A DNA stretch of 64,000 bases, taken from the NCBI GenBank assembly GCA_016791445.1, contig JAEUMP010000016.1:310001-374000 (forward strand), given 5' to 3'. The stretch is from Hyphomonadaceae bacterium. GTDB taxonomy: Bacteria; Pseudomonadota; Alphaproteobacteria; Caulobacterales; Aquidulcibacteraceae. The translations under genes and the position numbers were made by a program. Below the pieces are notes generated by a model. That model worked only from the letters and a program-made list of their open reading frames with translations. It did no database searches and was not told where the DNA came from. Shown one piece after another: positions 1 to 9,159 of the stretch (position 1 is the stretch's first letter; the number at the start of each line of letters is the position of its first letter).

Positions 1-82
1 CGTCGGTTCCCGGCGCCGCGTCACGAAGGGAGGAGAGGTCGCGGGTGAGCTGGTCGCCGAGGACGAAGCGGAGGGTGGTCAT
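1..82 (-). CDS. Cryptochrome/photolyase-related protein, N-terminal fragment
   Basis: Partial gene: only the first 27 codons lie in the window, reading from an ATG at 82 leftward off the edge. The peptide contains LRFVLGDQLTRDLSSL, which resembles the N-terminus of the deoxyribodipyrimidine photolyase-related family (FAD/Fe-S type, PhrB-like), where the segment forms the first strand of the antenna-binding Rossmann domain. The family repairs UV lesions or acts as a photoreceptor. It lies 31 bases downstream of the thioesterase gene on the same strand, so the two may be co-transcribed. The family call rests on this short stretch only. Confidence 0.6.
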   Translation of the reverse strand, partial: MTTLRFVLGDQLTRDLSSLRDAAPGTD

Positions 83-113
83 CGCCGCTCTACGCGCCGC
101 CGGGCGCGAAGGT

Positions 114-587
114 TCAGCCCTTCAGCTTCGCGAGCATGCCGCCCAGACCGATGCCCGGGACTTCCGGGCCCATCTTGAAGATCCCGCTCGCGCGGCCGCA
201 CGGCGCGCCGTCTGCGGTGACGAGGCACTGTGCGAAGACGAGGTTCTTCGTCTGCCGCAGGCATTCGGCGGCCCCCTCCACCCATGATCCCAGCGGCGCG
301 GGCGCCAGAAACTCCTGCGAGAGATGGATCGTCGGCAGGAAGCGACCCGCCATCTTCGTCTGCCACATGATCCCGAAGGGCATGAGCATGTCGATGAACG
401 TCGCCATCATGCCGCCGTGCGCGATCTTCATCGGGTTGCAGTGGCGCATCTCGACGCGGAAGCCGAGTTTCAGCTTGGTCTCGTCCTCGATGTTCACCCA
501 GAGCGGCCCGTTCACGCCGATGAAGCCGATCTCGATCGGAATCTCGCGAAAGCCGGGCGGCGGCGGTGCGGGCGGTGCGTCAGTCAT
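114..587 (-). CDS. PaaI-type hotdog-fold thioesterase
   Basis: A 157-residue protein, normal for a single hotdog domain. HGGMMATFIDMLM at about residues 58-70 is the classic PaaI motif, with His-Gly-Gly in the turn and an Asp on the central helix, and the strand RFLPTIHLSQEFLAP follows as in this family. Members hydrolyse acyl-CoA thioesters in the cytoplasm; the substrate cannot be read from sequence. The N-terminus (PPAPPPPGF) is a proline-rich tail. It is downstream of grpE on the same strand with a 38-base gap, so read-through from hrcA-grpE is possible. Confidence 0.85.
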   Translation of the reverse strand: MTDAPPAPPPPGFREIPIEIGFIGVNGPLWVNIEDETKLKLGFRVEMRHCNPMKIAHGGMMATFIDMLMPFGIMWQTKMAGRFLPTIHLSQEFLAPAPLGSWVEGAAECLRQTKNLVFAQCLVTADGAPCGRASGIFKMGPEVPGIGLGGMLAKLKG

Positions 588-625
588 CAGGCGGCTGTAG
601 CGATGCTGACGCTACGGCGTCCAGA

Positions 626-1228
626 TCAGACCTTGATGTCCACCGTGCCGCCGCCCTCGGCGGGCGGGGGACTTTCGTTCGCCGGGGCGCCGAGACTCAC
701 AGCTACCATCGCCGCGCGCAGCGTGCGCTCGCCGAGGACGTAGCCGGGCTGGAACACGTCGGCGATCGCGCCAGAGGGAGCGTCCGAGGGGATCTGCGCG
801 ACGGCCTGGTGGACGTTCGGATCGAATTTCTCGCCGCGCGCGCCCACACGCTTGAGGCCATGGCGACCGAAGATTTCGATCAGCGCCCGTTCCGTCATCT
901 CGACGCCGTCGAGCATCGTCTTGAGGCTTTCGTCCGCCAGGGCGCGCTGCTCCGGCGGCACGGACTGGATGGCGCGGCCAAGATTGTCCGCAACGGCAAG
1001 CAGATCGTGCGCGAACTTCTGGATCGCGTAGACGCGGCCCTCGGCGGCCTCACGCTCCGCGCGGCGGCGCGCGTTTTCGGTTTCCGCCAGCGCGCGCAGC
1101 ATCTGGTCCTTCACCTGCGCGAGTTCGGCCTCGACATCGGCGACGGTGCGCTCCGTGGCTTGTGGCTCGGCGACAGCTTCGACCTGCGGCTCTTTTTGAT
1201 CAGGCGTTTCGTTCATCGTCACATTCAT
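626..1228 (-). CDS. grpE: GrpE nucleotide exchange factor
   Basis: A 200-residue GrpE, the exchange factor that releases ADP from DnaK in the cytoplasm. An acidic, Glu/Gln-rich N-terminus precedes a long coiled coil (about residues 28-75, [17 protein letters not shown]), the family signature around [17 protein letters not shown], and a beta-rich head ending in [20 protein letters not shown], the conserved C-terminal block. The ATG overlaps the hrcA stop as ATGA, so grpE is translationally coupled to hrcA. A second in-frame ATG four codons in is an alternative start. dnaK and dnaJ are not in this window. Confidence 0.97.
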   Translation of the reverse strand: MNVTMNETPDQKEPQVEAVAEPQATERTVADVEAELAQVKDQMLRALAETENARRRAEREAAEGRVYAIQKFAHDLLAVADNLGRAIQSVPPEQRALADESLKTMLDGVEMTERALIEIFGRHGLKRVGARGEKFDPNVHQAVAQIPSDAPSGAIADVFQPGYVLGERTLRAAMVAVSLGAPANESPPPAEGGGTVDIKV

Positions 1229-2304
1229 CTCTTCTCTGGCGCGCGGCCGTCGAGCATCCGCCCGATGACCTGCGCGGTGTAATCCACGACGGGGATGACG
1301 CGGGCGTAGTTGAGCCGCGTCGGCCCGATCACGCCCAGCGCGCCCACCACCTTGCGCTCGGCGTTCATATAGGGAGCAACGATCAGGGACGACCCCGAGA
1401 GTGAGAAAAGCGGGTTCTCGGAGCCGATATAGATGCGCACGCTCTCCCCCTGGCCCGCCACGTCGAGCAGCTGCACGAGTTCCCGGGTGCGTTCGAGGTC
1501 GTCGAACAGCTGGCGCACACGTTCAAGGTCGGCCGTGGCCTGAGGGTCGGCGAGCAGGTTCGCGCGGCCCCGCACGATCAGCGCCCGGCCGGCGAGGGGG
1601 TCTTCGCCAGACCATTCTGCGAGCCCGCCCTCCACGAGATTGGCTGCGGCGGCGTCTAGTGCGGCGCGGTCCTGACGCACGGCGTCGGCGGCTTCCGACC
1701 GTGCTTCGGCCAGCGTCTTGCCCTTGAAGCGGGCGTTCATGAAGTTCGTGGCTTCGGTCATCGCCGAGGGCGTCATGCCGGCGGGCGTCGTGATGAGCCG
1801 GTTTTCCACCGAGCCGTCCTCGAACACGAGCACCATGAGCGCCTGCCCGGGCCCCACGGCGACGATCTCGATGTGCTTCACCGGCGCTTCACGGGCCGGC
1901 GTCAGCACAAGGCCCGCGCCGCCGGCGAGGCCGGAGAGCAATTCCGAAGCGCTGGCGAGCACTTCTTCCTTGCTGCGCCCGGACTGCGCGATGCGGCCCT
2001 CGATGGAGTGGCGCTCGCCTTCGCCGAGGTCGCCGAGCTCCAGCAGGCTGTCGACGAAGAATCGCAGGCCCGCCTGCGTCGGACGACGGCCGGCCATGGC
2101 GTGCGGGCTGTCGAGCAGACCCAGCGCCGCGAGATCGGCCATGGTGTTGCGGATCGACGCCGGAGAAAGCGTCACCGCCCCGCGCCGCGACAGCGTCCGC
2201 GACCCAACGGGCTCGCCGGTTTCCAGATACGCCTCCACGATGTCGCGGAAGACATCGCGGGACCGGCGGTCAAGGCTGGAGAGGGTGTCGCGCGGTTCCG
2301 TCAT
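1225..2304 (-). CDS. hrcA: HrcA heat-inducible transcription repressor
   Basis: A 359-residue HrcA. The N-terminal winged helix ([20 protein letters not shown], then PVGSRTLSR) matches the family, followed by [14 protein letters not shown] sequence (here [14 protein letters not shown]) and a C-terminal GAF-like domain ending in [20 protein letters not shown]. HrcA represses chaperone operons by binding CIRCE inverted repeats and is reset by GroEL. I looked for a CIRCE sequence upstream of hrcA (2305-2355) and saw none, so autoregulation is not supported here. It forms an operon with grpE through a 4-base overlap. Confidence 0.97.
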   Translation of the reverse strand: MTEPRDTLSSLDRRSRDVFRDIVEAYLETGEPVGSRTLSRRGAVTLSPASIRNTMADLAALGLLDSPHAMAGRRPTQAGLRFFVDSLLELGDLGEGERHSIEGRIAQSGRSKEEVLASASELLSGLAGGAGLVLTPAREAPVKHIEIVAVGPGQALMVLVFEDGSVENRLITTPAGMTPSAMTEATNFMNARFKGKTLAEARSEAADAVRQDRAALDAAAANLVEGGLAEWSGEDPLAGRALIVRGRANLLADPQATADLERVRQLFDDLERTRELVQLLDVAGQGESVRIYIGSENPLFSLSGSSLIVAPYMNAERKVVGALGVIGPTRLNYARVIPVVDYTAQVIGRMLDGRAPEKR

Positions 2305-2355
2305 GGGCGCGGCATAGGTAGCGCGCGGGGACGGCAGCGCAACCGTGTGCGCCGT

Positions 2356-3204
2356 CTATTCCTTCACGCCCGCCTCCGCGAGCTTCTGCAGCAGGTCCCA
2401 GCCGCCGGGCGCGCGGATGTTGGCGATCTTCCAGGCGCCGTCTTCCTGCGTGAGATCATAAACGACGATCTTCTGCTCGGCGCCGTTCTGGAAGCGGGCG
2501 ATGACGGCGCTGCTCACGACGTCGTAGGACACCGTGCCGAGCTGATTGCTCTTGCTGTCGAGCGGGGGCTCGAAATCGATCACCGGCGTATCGGCCCGGC
2601 GCCCCATCGCCGATTGCCTTTCCATCAACGGCCGAAGTCCGGCGGAGAAGGCCACCCAGCGATGCAACGGCTCGGGCTTCGGTTCGGCGGCATAGCGGGC
2701 ATAGATTGCGCGCACCGGCGCTTCCATCGCGGCGGCGTCGCCGGCCGGCTTGAGGTTGGCCTCGACGCCGGCGCGGAAACTCGCGCCATCGGAAGCGAGG
2801 TCGTCGATCTTCCAGCCGCCGTCTTCCTCGCGCAGCGTGAAGGTGACGGTGGTGGCCTTGCCGAAATTGTCGAAGGTGGCGTCGACCGTCGCTTCGCCGT
2901 CCTTGGGTTGGCGGGTAACGGCGACCTTCACCGCCTTTATCTCCCAATCCTGCGCATTGGTGATGGGGTCGTGGTCGATGACCGGTTCCTCGATCAGGCG
3001 GCTGTAGGCGTCGGCGCGGGCGATGAAGGCGCGCAGACCGGCGGTCAGGTTGTCGGGCGACTGCAGGCCTGCCTTTTCCGCGCCGCCGGCGATGTAGGGC
3101 GCATAGACGCCGCGCACGAAGGCGGCGGGTCCATCGGCCGGTTCACCGCACGCGGAGAGCAGTGCGATGGCGGTAAGCGCCACAAGACCCTTCAGCTTGA
3201 ACAT
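2356..3204 (-). CDS. Lipoprotein with two tandem related domains (DUF3828-like)
   Basis: A 282-residue predicted lipoprotein with lipobox LLSAC at residues 15-19. The mature part is an internal duplication. Unit 1 begins [14 protein letters not shown], has [13 protein letters not shown] and ends [15 protein letters not shown]; unit 2 begins [14 protein letters not shown], has [13 protein letters not shown] and ends [15 protein letters not shown]. This arrangement resembles DUF3828-type periplasmic domains with an NTF2-like look, but I cannot confirm the family. Function unknown. It is divergent from rph across a 77-base gap. Confidence 0.75.
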   Translation of the reverse strand: MFKLKGLVALTAIALLSACGEPADGPAAFVRGVYAPYIAGGAEKAGLQSPDNLTAGLRAFIARADAYSRLIEEPVIDHDPITNAQDWEIKAVKVAVTRQPKDGEATVDATFDNFGKATTVTFTLREEDGGWKIDDLASDGASFRAGVEANLKPAGDAAAMEAPVRAIYARYAAEPKPEPLHRWVAFSAGLRPLMERQSAMGRRADTPVIDFEPPLDSKSNQLGTVSYDVVSSAVIARFQNGAEQKIVVYDLTQEDGAWKIANIRAPGGWDLLQKLAEAGVKE

Positions 3205-3281
3205 GTTTCCCTCGTCTGCATCCCCATGGACGGGCGGTCCCGCCCGGTCCAGATAGCGCGCTCCATATCAGGAGAAAATCC

Positions 3282-3998
3282 ATGCGTCCCTCCGCCCGCG
3301 CGCCAGAAATCATGCGCGCCGTTTCCCTCGAGCTCGGCGTGTCGCGCTACGCGGAAGGCTCGTGCCTCGCGAAGTTCGGGCACACCCATGTGCTGTGCAC
3401 GGCGTCCGTGGAGCAGGGAGTGCCCGGCTGGCTGAAGGGGCAGGGCAAGGGCTGGATCACGGCGGAGTACGGCATGCTCCCGCGCGCCACGCACACCCGC
3501 GGCCGTCGCGAGGCGGCGCAGGGCAAGCAGTCCGGTCGCACGCAGGAAATCCAGCGCCTCATCGGTCGCGCGTTGCGCTCGGTGACGGATATGGGCGCGC
3601 TCGGCGATCGCACGATCACGCTCGATTGCGACGTGGTGCAGGCCGATGGCGGCACGCGCACGGCGGCGATCACGGGCGCCTGGGTCGCGCTCGCGCGGGC
3701 GTGCGCGTATCTGCAGGAAGAAGGCGTGCTGAAGAAGAACCCGATCACGGGGCAGGTCGCGGCGGTTTCGTGCGGCGTGTTCGAGGGGACGCCGGTGCTG
3801 GATCTAGACTACGCGGAAGATTCGAACGCCGAGGTGGATGCGAACTTCGTCCTGTCGGGCGACGGCAATCTGATCGAGGTGCAGGCTACCGGCGAAAAGC
3901 GGCCGTTCTCCGGCGATGAGTTCGATGCCTTGATTTCCCTTGCGCGAAAGGGGGCAGGTGAATTGTTCGCCGCGCAGAAGGCGGCGCTGACACGATAG
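3282..3998 (+). CDS. rph: Ribonuclease PH
   Basis: A 238-residue RNase PH, the phosphorolytic exoribonuclease that trims tRNA 3' ends. [29 protein letters not shown] at the N-terminus, [17 protein letters not shown] with the RNA-binding and catalytic region, [15 protein letters not shown], and [22 protein letters not shown] with the catalytic Asp residues are all present, and the length is standard. The ATG is preceded by AGGAGA at 3270-3275. The hrcA/rph neighbourhood is typical of Alphaproteobacteria. Confidence 0.97.
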   Translation: MRPSARAPEIMRAVSLELGVSRYAEGSCLAKFGHTHVLCTASVEQGVPGWLKGQGKGWITAEYGMLPRATHTRGRREAAQGKQSGRTQEIQRLIGRALRSVTDMGALGDRTITLDCDVVQADGGTRTAAITGAWVALARACAYLQEEGVLKKNPITGQVAAVSCGVFEGTPVLDLDYAEDSNAEVDANFVLSGDGNLIEVQATGEKRPFSGDEFDALISLARKGAGELFAAQKAALTR

Positions 3999-4021
3999 GT
4001 CAGACGGGAGAGGGAAGCGAC

Positions 4022-5029
4022 ATGAAGGCGATGCGTCTCAAGAAGCCGGGCGGGCTCGACAATATTTTCGTCGGCGCGTGCGAGGCGGGCGCGCCCGGGC
4101 CCGGCGAGATCCGCGTCGAGCTGCACGCCACGTCCGTCAACTACCACGACTATCTCGTCGTGAAGGGGATGATCCCTTGCGAGGAAGACCGCATCCCGAT
4201 GTCGGACGGCGGCGGTGTGGTGACGGCGGTCGGCGAGGGCGTGCGCGAATTCGCGGTCGGCGATCATGTGGCCAGCACCTTCTTCCCGGAATGGCTCGGC
4301 GGCGACACGGCGCTGCCGGAATGGATGCGCCTCGTGCCGGGCGATCGCTCGGAGGGCTATGCGCGCGAGGCGGTCACGGCGCCGGCGACGTGGTTCACGA
4401 AGGCGCCGAAGGGCTACTCCCACTCTGAGGCGGCGACGCTCACTTGCGCCGGCCTCACGGCGTGGCGCGCGCTCGTCGTCAACGGGAACATGAAGGCCGG
4501 CGATGTCGTGCTCGTGCAGGGCACGGGCGGAGTCTCGATCTTTGCGCTGCAGTTCGCGAAGGCGGCGGGCGCGACAGTCATCGCCACTTCTTCCTCGGAC
4601 GAAAAGATCGAACGACTCAAGAAGCTCGGGGCCGATCACACGATCAACTACAAGAGCGATCCCACCTGGGGCTTCACCGCGAAGAAGCTCACCGACGGTC
4701 GCGGCGTCGACCACGTGGTGGAGATCGGCGGCGCGGGCACGATGGCGCAGTCCATCGCGGCGTCGAAGCTGGGCGGCCACATCTCCCTGATCGGCGTGCT
4801 CGCGGGGTTTGCGGGCGACGTGAACACCGCCGCGATCATGGGCATGAACCTGCGCGTGCAGGGCCTCACCGTCGGCTCGCGCCAGCACCAGCAGGACATG
4901 GTCCGCGCCATCGATGTGAGCGGGATCAAGCCGGTGATCGATTCCACCTTCCCGATGGAAGGTCTGGCCGACGCCTTCCGGCATCAGGAATCCAACAAGC
5001 ACTTCGGGAAGATCTGCGTCGCGTGGTGA
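4022..5029 (+). CDS. Zinc-free medium-chain dehydrogenase/reductase (NAD(P)-dependent)
   Basis: A 335-residue MDR-superfamily oxidoreductase. The N-terminal GroES-like fold contains ATSVNYHDYLVVKGM, and the Rossmann fold carries VVLVQGTGGVSIFALQFAKAAGA. The Cys/His ligands for catalytic zinc and the four-Cys structural zinc loop are missing, as in the quinone-oxidoreductase branch, so the common label zinc-dependent alcohol dehydrogenase would be misleading. GADHTINYKSDPTWG and the C-terminal HFGKICVAW fit the family. Substrate unknown. It starts 23 bases after rph with an AGGGAAG Shine-Dalgarno and may be co-transcribed with it. Confidence 0.88.
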   Translation: MKAMRLKKPGGLDNIFVGACEAGAPGPGEIRVELHATSVNYHDYLVVKGMIPCEEDRIPMSDGGGVVTAVGEGVREFAVGDHVASTFFPEWLGGDTALPEWMRLVPGDRSEGYAREAVTAPATWFTKAPKGYSHSEAATLTCAGLTAWRALVVNGNMKAGDVVLVQGTGGVSIFALQFAKAAGATVIATSSSDEKIERLKKLGADHTINYKSDPTWGFTAKKLTDGRGVDHVVEIGGAGTMAQSIAASKLGGHISLIGVLAGFAGDVNTAAIMGMNLRVQGLTVGSRQHQQDMVRAIDVSGIKPVIDSTFPMEGLADAFRHQESNKHFGKICVAW

Positions 5030-5046
5030 GCGCGTGAGGCGGCGGA

Positions 5047-5292
5047 CTATTCCGCCGCCATCTCCTGCTCTTCGAGCGCGTCGTCGGCGCTCGCTTCCCA
5101 GCTGAGAATGTCGCCGGGCTGACAGTTGAGCTCGCGGCAGAGCGCGTTGAGCGTCGAGAAGCGGATCGCCTTCGCCTTGCCCGTCTTCAGGATCGACAGG
5201 TTCGCCAGCGTGATGCCCACGCGGTCGCACAGCTCCGTCAGCGACATGCGTCGCTCCAGGAGCATGCGGTCGAGGGTGACGCGGATCGCCAT
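5047..5292 (-). CDS. XRE/YozG-type HTH regulator
   Basis: An 81-residue single-domain helix-turn-helix protein: RMSLTELCDRVGITLANLSILKTGKAKAIRFSTLNALCREL is the Cro/C1-type fold with the usual LxxLxxxLxCxPGDIL ending (LNCQPGDILSW). It overlaps the stop of the DUF2975 gene by one base (TGATG), so the two are translationally coupled. This DUF2975-plus-small-XRE pairing is a widespread module in which the regulator probably controls its own operon. A near-perfect palindrome at 5972-5988 upstream of the pair is the likely operator. Confidence 0.88.
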   Translation of the reverse strand: MAIRVTLDRMLLERRMSLTELCDRVGITLANLSILKTGKAKAIRFSTLNALCRELNCQPGDILSWEASADDALEEQEMAAE

Positions 5293-5888
5293 CAGATCGT
5301 CAGCTCCTGTTCCTCACGGAGGCGCGCGCCTTCGCGGAACACTTCGGCGAGAACGATCAGCACGAGGATCGACGCCCAAGGCATCAAGTCCACATTGATC
5401 TTGAAGGTCATCTCCGCGCCGGACGGTTTGCCGAATGCCGCAACCAGCAGCCCTGTCAGCGCAAGGATTCCGTAGCGGGAGAGCTCGACGATCGTCATCG
5501 TGATCCAGATCACGCGCAGATGGTTTGCATTTTCCTTCCGGAACGGCTCGCCCGAGCGAAAGCTCTCGAACAGCTTCAGCAGCCGCCGCACGATCACGAG
5601 CGCGCCGGCGATCGCCACAAGCGCCGAGAGCAGGGCGGGGGTGACGACCTGCCAGGCGAGACTGGAATCGGTATCGAAGCTCGCCTCGAAGCCTTCGCCC
5701 CGCACATGGCCGCGGCCGCCTGAAAGGATGTCCGGGGACACCACGCCCGCCGCGATCAGCCCGTGCAGCACCGCATACGCCAGCGCCGCCAGCGCCACGC
5801 AGGCGAGCAGGATCCACAGCACGATCGCCGCGATCTTGAGCGCCACTTCCATGAAGGAGGCGATGGATCCCTTGCCGAGCGCCTTCAT
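5292..5888 (-). CDS. DUF2975 membrane protein
   Basis: A 198-residue inner-membrane protein when started at the ATG at 5888; longer upstream extensions lack similarity to anything. Four hydrophobic segments are visible: roughly residues 14-40 (VALKIAAIVLWILLACVALAA), 82-105 (PALLSALVAIAGALVIVRRL), 123-150 (the stretch ending in ILALTGLLVAAF) and 168-185 (MPWASILVLIVLAEVF). FRSGEPFRKENANHLR between segments 2 and 3 is the family's most conserved stretch. Biochemical function is unknown. First gene of a two-gene operon with the XRE regulator. Confidence 0.85.
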   Translation of the reverse strand: MKALGKGSIASFMEVALKIAAIVLWILLACVALAALAYAVLHGLIAAGVVSPDILSGGRGHVRGEGFEASFDTDSSLAWQVVTPALLSALVAIAGALVIVRRLLKLFESFRSGEPFRKENANHLRVIWITMTIVELSRYGILALTGLLVAAFGKPSGAEMTFKINVDLMPWASILVLIVLAEVFREGARLREEQELTI

Positions 5889-5971
5889 GCCTGTGTCCCG
5901 GGGGCTCCTGTCTGGACGATGAGGTACATTGGGTGATTCCTGAGGGTGGCGTAATGTTTCTGCCACATCAC

Positions 5972-5988
5972 ATATTGATAATCGATAT
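5972..5988. promoter_or_regulatory. Candidate operator for the DUF2975/XRE operon
   Basis: ATATTGATAATCGATAT is a 17-base palindrome with one internal pair mismatched (half-site ATATYGAT around a single central base). It sits in an AT-rich patch in the 129-138 base gap between the divergent DUF2975 gene and rdgB, 84 bases from the DUF2975 start and 39 from the rdgB start. The assignment to the XRE protein is inference from position. Confidence 0.5.
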
Positions 5989-6026
5989 AGCGTGAAAAAT
6001 CCACCCCCAAACAGGACATGCGACAA

Positions 6027-6620
6027 ATGACATCCGCCCCGCGACGACTGGTGGTGGCCAGCCACAATGCCGGCAAGGTCCGCGAGATCGGGGCGCTCCT
6101 GGCGCCATTCGGCTTCGACGTGGTCTCCGCCGCAGCGCTGGGCCTCCCGGAGCCGGAGGAGACCGAGCCGACTTTCGTCGGCAACGCCGTGCTGAAGGCG
6201 AAGGCCGCGGCCGAGGCTTCGGGGCTGGAATGTCTCGCTGACGACAGCGGGCTGGAAGTCACGGCGCTGGACGGGGCTCCGGGAATATATTCCGCGCGGT
6301 GGGCCGGCGCCAACAAGGACTTCAGGCACGCCATGCAGCGGGTGTGGGACGAACTCGGCAAGCGTGGCGCATCGGATCTGTCCGCACGCTTCATTTGCGT
6401 GCTCGCGCTCGCAAAGCCCGATGGCGCCGTGGAGACCTTCGAAGGCACGGCGGAGGGTTCGCTCGTCTGGCCGCCACGCGGGGACCAGGGCTTCGGATAC
6501 GATCCGATCTTCGTGCCGCTCGGGCAGACGCGCACTTTCGGTGAGATGGAAGCGGCGGAGAAGCAGCCGCTGACGCACCGCGCGCGCGCCTTCGCAAAAC
6601 TTGCGGACCGTTTCCGGTGA
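6027..6620 (+). CDS. rdgB: RdgB/HAM1 dITP/XTP pyrophosphatase
   Basis: Non-canonical purine NTP pyrophosphatase that clears dITP, dUTP-like and XTP pools. [21 protein letters not shown] at the N-terminus carries the SxNxxK substrate motif; [24 protein letters not shown] supplies the catalytic Asp and the purine pocket; [20 protein letters not shown] and the LTHRARAF ending are typical. Start chosen at 6027 because AGGA at 6013-6016 is about 10 bases upstream of it; the ATG at 6018 is only one base from that site, but cannot be excluded. The stop overlaps hemW (GTGA). Confidence 0.96.
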   Translation: MTSAPRRLVVASHNAGKVREIGALLAPFGFDVVSAAALGLPEPEETEPTFVGNAVLKAKAAAEASGLECLADDSGLEVTALDGAPGIYSARWAGANKDFRHAMQRVWDELGKRGASDLSARFICVLALAKPDGAVETFEGTAEGSLVWPPRGDQGFGYDPIFVPLGQTRTFGEMEAAEKQPLTHRARAFAKLADRFR

Positions 6621-7759
6621 CTGTCCCGGCGCGGTTCGGCGTCTATCTGCATTGGCCCTACTGCGCGCGGATCTGCCCGTATTGCGATTTCAATGTCTAT
6701 CGCGCGCGCGGGCGCGATCCCGAACCGCTGCTTGCGGCGATCATCGCCGACATCGAAGGCCACGCGCAGCGCCTGGGCAGACGCCCCGTCGATACGCTCT
6801 TTCTCGGCGGCGGCACGCCGTCCCTGCTTGAGGCGGCGCATATCGACCGATTGATCGGCGCGGTGGAACGCTACTTTGGTTTTGCGGCGGCGCCGGAGAT
6901 CACGCTGGAATCCAATCCGGAAGATCACGCGCGCTTTGCATCGCAGGTGCGCGCGGGCGTGAACCGCTTGTCGCTCGGCGTGCAGGCGTTTGACGATGCG
7001 GCGCTGAAACGTCTTGGGCGCGCGCACGATGCGGCGCTGGCGCGGGACGCGGTGCGGGCGGCGGCCGATACGGGCGCGCGCGCGTCGCTCGATCTCATCT
7101 ATGCGCGGGAAGGGCAGGCGCCGGAGGCGTGGGCGCGCGAGTTGCGCGAAGCACTCGCCCTGCCGGTGGAGCACGTGTCGCTCTATCAGTTGACGATAGA
7201 GGAAGGCACGGCCTTCGCCCGTGCGGTGGCGCGGCAGAAACTGTTTCCGCCGGACTCCGATCGCGCGGCGACGCTCTATGAAATCACGCAGGCCGTGTGC
7301 GATGCGGCGGGCTTTCCCGCGTACGAGATTTCCAATCACGCGAAGGATGCGCCCGCGCGCTCGCGGCACAATGAATTGTACTGGACGGGCGGCGACTGGA
7401 TCGGCGTCGGCCCGGGTGCGCATGGACGCATCGCGCTCGATGGCGTCCGCACGGCGACGAAGGCGTTCGACGGTCCGGAAGCGTACGCCGCGACGGTGCG
7501 GGCGCATGGCGTGGGCTGGGAGACGAACGAGGCGCTCGACGCCGACGTGATCGCCGACGAAGCCATCCTGATGGGTCTGCGTCTCGATACGGGGCTCGAT
7601 CGTGCGGCGGTCGAGGCCTTGCGCGGGCGGGCGCTGGATGCGGCGGCGATGGCGGATTTCGTGCGTGAAGGCCTGCTGCGCGAGGACGCCGGGCGCTTGC
7701 GCCTGACGGCGAAGGGCCGGCTGCTTGCCGACCACATCGCCGCGCGGCTCGCGGGATAG
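6617..7759 (+). CDS. hemW: HemW radical SAM heme chaperone
   Basis: A 380-residue radical SAM protein of the coproporphyrinogen oxidase-like clade. [19 protein letters not shown] contains CxxxCxxC for the 4Fe-4S cluster, followed by [13 protein letters not shown] and ITLESNPED. HemW differs from HemN in lacking the extra N-terminal trip wire; it binds heme and delivers it to respiratory proteins. GTG start overlaps the rdgB stop by 4 bases, the usual rdgB-hemW coupling. C-terminal winged domain [18 protein letters not shown] is intact. Confidence 0.95.
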   Translation: MTVPARFGVYLHWPYCARICPYCDFNVYRARGRDPEPLLAAIIADIEGHAQRLGRRPVDTLFLGGGTPSLLEAAHIDRLIGAVERYFGFAAAPEITLESNPEDHARFASQVRAGVNRLSLGVQAFDDAALKRLGRAHDAALARDAVRAAADTGARASLDLIYAREGQAPEAWARELREALALPVEHVSLYQLTIEEGTAFARAVARQKLFPPDSDRAATLYEITQAVCDAAGFPAYEISNHAKDAPARSRHNELYWTGGDWIGVGPGAHGRIALDGVRTATKAFDGPEAYAATVRAHGVGWETNEALDADVIADEAILMGLRLDTGLDRAAVEALRGRALDAAAMADFVREGLLREDAGRLRLTAKGRLLADHIAARLAG

Positions 7760-7875
7760 CGCGCGCCGGCGCCGCCAGACTCCGAAGAGTCTCGCGTTGC
7801 AAGCGGAGCATGGGCGACCCCGCCCATGCCGATTGGCGAAAGGGGTACGCGGACGAGGTCGTCCGCGCTCCATGG

Positions 7876-8370
7876 TCATGACGTGTCTGCGGCTTCAGTT
7901 TCGGACGCGATGAAGAACGCGATCGGCGCCGGCTTCTGCGCGTGCGTCAGCACCAGCACGCCGCTGCGGCGCAAGCGCGGCAGGTTGGCGAGGGCGCGGT
8001 CCACGACAGCATCGAAATCATCGAGCACGCGGCGCATGTCGGCGAGCGTGCGGAGACGAATGCCGCGTGTGATGCAGCCGATGGCGGGCGAACGTCGCGC
8101 CGCCCAGCGGTAGCCACGGGGCAATTTGCGTCTGTGCATCTGGACGCGCCGCCGCTTGACCTTGCTCATCCGCGAAATCACGGCGGCGGCGATCAGGAGG
8201 CGGATGTCGCTGCGGATGCGGCGGAGTTGGCTCTGCATCCAGAGCCGCGCGTCGCGCGGAAGGGGTGCGTACTCCGCGACCCACGCCAGGATTTGAAGAA
8301 CCCACAGACGGAGCGCCGCCAGCGCCTCGGCGACTTGCGCGGTGAAATCCGGCGTTCTCACGAACTGCAT
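7876..8370 (-). CDS. Hypothetical basic protein
   Basis: A 164-residue protein I do not recognise. The N-terminal third is a Trp/Leu-rich segment (LRLWVLQILAWVAEYAPLP) that could be an amphipathic or membrane-associated helix, followed by an Arg-rich stretch (SRMSKVKRRRVQMHRRKLP) and a helical C-terminus. GGAG seven bases before the ATG supports translation. It is convergent with hemW and its upstream side carries a REP-like inverted repeat. Coding status is likely but not certain. Confidence 0.55.
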   Translation of the reverse strand: MQFVRTPDFTAQVAEALAALRLWVLQILAWVAEYAPLPRDARLWMQSQLRRIRSDIRLLIAAAVISRMSKVKRRRVQMHRRKLPRGYRWAARRSPAIGCITRGIRLRTLADMRRVLDDFDAVVDRALANLPRLRRSGVLVLTHAQKPAPIAFFIASETEAADTS

Positions 8371-8474
8371 GGCGGTGCTCCTCTCCGTGGCGCCCGGGCC
8401 ATCCGGACGCGACGTGGGAGGAGTGTGACTCAGGCATTTACCCGGTCGGATTGTTTTGCTGAAAAAAGTGCAGC

Positions 8475-8548
8475 CCGTACCGCCGGCTTCCAGCCGGCGT
8501 CATGTGCGCCAAGGGAAATACCTGGCCGGCTGGAAGCCGGCGGTACGG
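8475..8548. repeat. REP-like inverted repeat (24-base arms)
   Basis: Two 24-base arms at 8475-8498 and 8525-8548 are perfect reverse complements, separated by a 26-base spacer. Each arm contains the core CCGGCTTCCAGCCGG, itself a near-palindrome. This core is a common intergenic REP-type element mobilised by RAYT enzymes. It lies in the 249-base gap between a hypothetical gene and the CMD gene. No other copy of the same core was noticed in the window. Confidence 0.8.
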
Positions 8549-8619
8549 TCAGGCGAGGGGCGGAGGCCGTCGCAATCCCCCTAATGCGATGTAATGTCGG
8601 GCATCTGGAGGAGACGACC

Positions 8620-9159
8620 ATGGCGCGCATTCCGTATTTCGATCCCGCCGACGCGACCGGCCGCGCGAAGGAGTGGTACGGGCGGTTGCCGCCGCTCAAC
8701 ATCTTCCGGATGATGGGACATTCGGGCGAGCTGCTCGACGGCTTCGTGCGGCTCGGCAACCAGATCCTCGCCTTCACGAAACTTGATCCCGTGCTGCGCG
8801 AAATCGCCATTGTGCGGGTGGGTGTTCTCTCCAACGCCAAGTACGAAGTCTTTCAGCACGAACGCATCAGCCGACAGGTCGGCATGTCGGAAGACAAGAT
8901 CCGCGCGATCCATGAAGGCCCGGAGGCGGCGGCCTTCAACGATCTCGAAAAGATGGTGATGCGCTTCACCGACGATGTGGTGAAAAACGTCCGCGCGTCC
9001 GACGCGACCTTCGCGCCGCTCGCTGCGCGCCTGTCGCATCAGGAAATGCAGGAACTGACCATCACCGTCGGCTACTACATGATGGTCTCGCGCTTCCTCG
9101 AGACCTTCGACGTCGACATCGAGTCGGCGCCCGTGAAGGTGAATGTGGGGGAGGGATGA
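8620..9159 (+). CDS. Carboxymuconolactone decarboxylase (CMD/AhpD-like) protein
   Basis: A 179-residue CMD-family protein starting at ATG 8620, seven bases after GGAGGAG. LDPVLREIAIVRVGVLSNAKYEVFQHERISRQVGMSEDKI is the family core, but the AhpD-type CxxC pair is absent: the equivalent segment reads NAKYEVFQH. That argues against a thiol peroxidase-partner role and for a decarboxylase-like or unknown role. Its stop overlaps the SDR start by 4 bases (ATGA), so the two likely act in one pathway. Confidence 0.85.
   Translation: MARIPYFDPADATGRAKEWYGRLPPLNIFRMMGHSGELLDGFVRLGNQILAFTKLDPVLREIAIVRVGVLSNAKYEVFQHERISRQVGMSEDKIRAIHEGPEAAAFNDLEKMVMRFTDDVVKNVRASDATFAPLAARLSHQEMQELTITVGYYMMVSRFLETFDVDIESAPVKVNVGEG

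Noticed and set aside
2305..2355. CIRCE element upstream of hrcA
   Set aside because: The TTAGCACTC-N9-GAGTGCTAA pattern was sought and not seen.
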